NCBI RefSeq assembly: GCF_001427585.1
Contig: NZ_LMGY01000017.1
Location: 107,142 to 171,141, forward strand
Direction: 5' to 3'
DNA: 64,000 nucleotides
Origin: Pseudoxanthomonas sp. Root630
GTDB lineage: Bacteria > Pseudomonadota > Gammaproteobacteria > Xanthomonadales > Xanthomonadaceae
The notes under the pieces are model-generated. The model made no database searches and was not told where the DNA came from. It saw only the letters and a list, made by a program, of their open reading frames with translations. Positions within the stretch are counted from its first letter, which is position 1. Each line of letters begins with the position of its first letter. This document shows positions 61,268-64,000 of this stretch, in pieces. A program made the position numbers and the translations under genes.

Positions 61268-63673
61268 ATGATGCAGTCCCCGCGCCCGGGCACGTCGCCG
61301 GTCGCCGTCGACGCCGGGCCACGCGATCCCGCGCGCCGCACGCTGTTCAAGGGCGTGGCGGCGGGTGCGGTGGTCGCGGCATGGCCGGGCCGGTCCGATG
61401 CCGTCGTGGCCGGTGCGACGACGGCGCAGGACCTGCGGCTCTGGTATCGCCAGCCGGCGCGGGTGTGGGTGGAGGCGCTGCCCGTCGGCAACGGTAGGCT
61501 CGGTGCGATGGTCTTCGGCGGCGTGGCGCACGAGCGCCTGCAGCTCAACGAGGACACGCTGTACGCGGGCGGACCGTATTCGGCGGTGAATCCGAAAGCG
61601 CGCGAGGGGCTGCCGCAGGTACGCGCGTTGATCTTCGCGGGTCGTTACGCGGAAGCCGCCGCACTGGCCGACGACACCCTGATCTCGCGGCCGGTGAAAC
61701 AGATGGCCTACCAGCCGCTGGGCAACCTGTGGCTGCAGTTCGACCGCCTGGACGGCGTGGCCGACTACCGGCGCGAGCTGGACCTCGATGCCGCCGTCGC
61801 GCGCACCACGTTCCGCGTCGGCAACGGCGTACACCGTCGCGAGGTATTCGTCTCGCCGGTCGACCAATGCATCGTCGTGCGCTACACCGTCGAAGGCGGC
61901 GACGCGATGATCGGCCGGATCCGCACCGGCAACGAACATGCGACGACCACGCGCGTCGTCGATGGCGGCTGGCACGTCAGCGGCCGCAACGTCGGCAAGC
62001 ACGGCATCGAAGGCCGCCTGCGCTTCGCCATCCGCGTGCAGGTCGCGCACCGCGAGGGCCAGCTGCGGGTGGAGCAGGACCAGATCGCCTTCGATGGCGT
62101 GCGCGAACTGGAGCTGCGCATCGTCGCGGCGACCAGCCATGTGGCGCACGACGATGTCAGCGGCGATCCCGACGCGATCACCGCCACGCAGCTGGCACAG
62201 ATGAAGGGCAAGGCGTTCGATCGCGTGTTCGCCGAGCATCTCGCCGAGCACCGTCGGTTGTTCCATCGCGTGCGGCTGGACCTGGGCCGCACCACCGCGG
62301 CGGACCTGCCGACCGATGAGCGCATCGCGGCCTTCGAGCAGGGCGACGATCCCGCGCTGGTGTCGCTGTACCACGCGTACGGACGCTACCTGCTGGTCTG
62401 CAGTTCGCGGCCGGGCAGCCAGCCCGCCAACCTGCAGGGCATCTGGAACGACCTGATGGATCCGCCGTGGGAGAGCAAGTACACGGTCAACATCAATACC
62501 GAGATGAACTACTGGCCGGCCGAGCAGAACGGCCTGGGCGAGTGCGTCGAACCCTTGCAGCGCATGCTGGAGGAACTGGCGCAGACCGGCGCCGGCGTCG
62601 CGCGCGACATGTACGGCGCTGGTGGCTGGATGCTCCATAACAACACCGACCTGTGGCGCGCCGCCACGCCGCCGGATGGCGCACGCTGGGCGTTGTGGCC
62701 GACCGGTGGGGCGTGGCTGCTGCAGGCGCTGTGGGATCGTTGGGACTACGGGCGCGATACGGATTACCTGAAGCAGGTCTGGCCGCTGTTCAAGGGCGCC
62801 GCGCAGTTCTTCGTCGACACGCTGCAGGACGATCCGCAGACCGGCCACAAGGTCACCGTGCCGTCGCTGTCGCCGGAAAACGAACATCCCTTCGGAGCGG
62901 CGATCTGCGCCGGTCCGACGATGGACGCGCAGATCCTGCGCGATCTGTTCGGCCAGTGCATCGAAGCGGCGCGCGTGCTCGGCGTGGACGCCGATTTCGC
63001 CGCGCGCCTGGCTGCGCTAAGCGCGCAGCTGCCGCCCAACCGGATCGGCAAGGCCGGGCAGCTGCAGGAATGGCAGCAGGACTGGGATATGCAGGCGCCC
63101 GAGATCCACCACCGCCACATCTCGCATCTCTACGGCCTGCACCCGAGCGCGCAGATCAACCTGCGGGACACACCCGAGCTCGCGCGCGCCGCGCAACGCA
63201 CGCTGGAAATCCGCGGCGACGAGGCCACCGGCTGGGGCATCGCGTGGCGGCTGAACTTCTGGGCGCGCCTGTGGGATGGCGAGCACAGCCTGAAGATCCT
63301 GCGCATGCTGCTGTCGCCGCAGCGCAGCTACCCGAACCTGTTCGACGCGCATCCACCGTTCCAGATCGACGGCAATTTCGGCGGCGCCGCCGGCATCGTC
63401 GAGATGCTGGTGCAGAGCTGGGGCGGCTCGATCTTCCTGCTGCCCGCGCTGCCGTCGTTATGGCGCGACGGTGCACTCGAAGGCGTGCGCGTGCGCAATG
63501 CCGCACGCCTGGACCTCACCTGGAAGGCAGGACGGCTGGCGCACGCGACGCTGAACTCGGACAAGGGCGGCCGCTACGCGTTGGTCCACGCGGACCAGGC
63601 GCTCGACATCGAACTCGCCGCCGGGGCGTCGGCCACGGTGCGGCTGCGCAATGGCGCGCTGGTGCGCGCATGA
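61268..63673 (+). CDS. GH95 alpha-L-fucosidase
   Basis: 801 aa. A twin-arginine-like signal (ARRTLFKGVAAGAVVAAW) precedes the mature enzyme. N-terminal beta domain starts LWYRQPARVWVEALPVGNGRLG, the (alpha/alpha)6 barrel holds NINTEMNYWPAEQ, acid Glu in SPENEHP near 535 and the Asp/Asn set in FQIDGNFGG near 701. It cleaves alpha-1,2-fucose from xyloglucan galactose, letting GH35 act. A ribosome site GGGAGGG precedes ATG 61268. xylB follows 13 bp later. Confidence 0.92.
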   Translation: MMQSPRPGTSPVAVDAGPRDPARRTLFKGVAAGAVVAAWPGRSDAVVAGATTAQDLRLWYRQPARVWVEALPVGNGRLGAMVFGGVAHERLQLNEDTLYAGGPYSAVNPKAREGLPQVRALIFAGRYAEAAALADDTLISRPVKQMAYQPLGNLWLQFDRLDGVADYRRELDLDAAVARTTFRVGNGVHRREVFVSPVDQCIVVRYTVEGGDAMIGRIRTGNEHATTTRVVDGGWHVSGRNVGKHGIEGRLRFAIRVQVAHREGQLRVEQDQIAFDGVRELELRIVAATSHVAHDDVSGDPDAITATQLAQMKGKAFDRVFAEHLAEHRRLFHRVRLDLGRTTAADLPTDERIAAFEQGDDPALVSLYHAYGRYLLVCSSRPGSQPANLQGIWNDLMDPPWESKYTVNINTEMNYWPAEQNGLGECVEPLQRMLEELAQTGAGVARDMYGAGGWMLHNNTDLWRAATPPDGARWALWPTGGAWLLQALWDRWDYGRDTDYLKQVWPLFKGAAQFFVDTLQDDPQTGHKVTVPSLSPENEHPFGAAICAGPTMDAQILRDLFGQCIEAARVLGVDADFAARLAALSAQLPPNRIGKAGQLQEWQQDWDMQAPEIHHRHISHLYGLHPSAQINLRDTPELARAAQRTLEIRGDEATGWGIAWRLNFWARLWDGEHSLKILRMLLSPQRSYPNLFDAHPPFQIDGNFGGAAGIVEMLVQSWGGSIFLLPALPSLWRDGALEGVRVRNAARLDLTWKAGRLAHATLNSDKGGRYALVHADQALDIELAAGASATVRLRNGALVRA

Positions 63674-63686
63674 AGAAGGAAATGGC

Positions 63687-64000
63687 ATGAACCTTGTCGC
63701 CGGCATCGATGCAGGCACGCAGAGCGTGAAAGTGGTGGTGTACGACGCCGCGGCGCGTGCGATCGTGGCCAGCGCCAGCGCGCCGCTTGGCCTGACCAGC
63801 GGCGACGATGGCAGCCGCGAACAGCATCCTGGCGATTGGGTCGCCGCGATGCAGACGTGCTTCGACCGTATCGATCCCGCCATGCGTGAGCGCATCTCCG
63901 CGCTGGCGGTCTCGGGCCAGCAGCACGGCTTCGTGCCGGTGGATGCCGCTGGCGAAGTTCTCGCACCCGCCAAGCTGTGGTGCGACACCAGCACCACGGC
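63687..64000 (+). CDS. xylB: xylulokinase (XylB), C-terminus beyond window
   Basis: First ~104 codons of an FGGY-family kinase: GIDAGTQSVKVVVYD phosphate loop, REQHPGDWVAAM and SGQQHGFVPVD near residue 80, then WCDTSTT, all xylulokinase-like. It would phosphorylate D-xylulose made from the xylose released by GH31; a xylose isomerase probably follows beyond the window or lies elsewhere. Last visible gene of the xyloglucan operon. Confidence 0.88.
   Translation, partial: MNLVAGIDAGTQSVKVVVYDAAARAIVASASAPLGLTSGDDGSREQHPGDWVAAMQTCFDRIDPAMRERISALAVSGQQHGFVPVDAAGEVLAPAKLWCDTSTT

Overview
The window is GC-rich (about two thirds G+C) chromosomal DNA of a gammaproteobacterium, most likely a member of the Xanthomonadaceae (Pseudoxanthomonas, Luteimonas or Lysobacter-like). 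This rests on the large TonB-dependent receptors, a xyloglucan locus ordered much like that of Xanthomonas, the cbb3 operon layout and the REP-like GTGGGAGCGACG palindromes. No rRNA, tRNA, CRISPR, insertion sequence or phage gene was seen.

Layout. 1-12134: mostly housekeeping genes. These are an MHYT-GGDEF protein (cut by the window edge), the unsaturated fatty acid operon fabA-fabB, divergent dinB, a YqjI-like PadR regulator with a DUF3861 protein, btuB behind a cobalamin riboswitch, a TfoX C-terminal protein with a free-methionine sulfoxide reductase, a TMEM175-like protein, bioD, a phasin, queD and rhlE. 12535-29012: a respiratory island. It holds an FNR-type regulator, a 263-bp tandem duplication carrying REP-like hairpins, a twelve-gene run ccoNOQP-(small membrane protein)-ccoGHIS-tauE-cydDC on the minus strand, and divergent cydABX on the plus strand. 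The two oxidase operons diverge around a perfect FNR box. A GCGAC-N5-GTCGC box of RegA/PrrA/RoxR type lies in front of fnr, cydA and ccoG.

29039-40191: a hypothetical gene, then two divergent operons: TPR-sulfotransferase plus TonB receptor (minus), and Rieske oxygenase, exported prolidase-like amidohydrolase, APC permease and TMADH-like flavoprotein (plus). Together they look like a system for taking up and demethylating an N-methylated (betaine-like or N-methylproline-like) peptide or amino acid. The substrate is inferred, not shown.

40195-64000: a xyloglucan utilisation locus. A minus-strand operon encodes a full De Ley-Doudoroff galactose route (SDR dehydrogenase, SMP-30 lactonase, DgoD, DgoK, DgoA) and two GH43 enzymes. 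A LysR gene sits in the middle. A plus-strand operon encodes a TonB receptor, GH74 endoxyloglucanase, CE20-type acetylesterase, GH35, GH31, GH95 and xylulokinase (cut by the window end). Both operons begin with the same two-part cis-element, lying on either side of the LysR gene. The enzymes would deacetylate xyloglucan, cut its backbone, strip fucose, galactose and xylose, and feed galactose and xylose into central metabolism.
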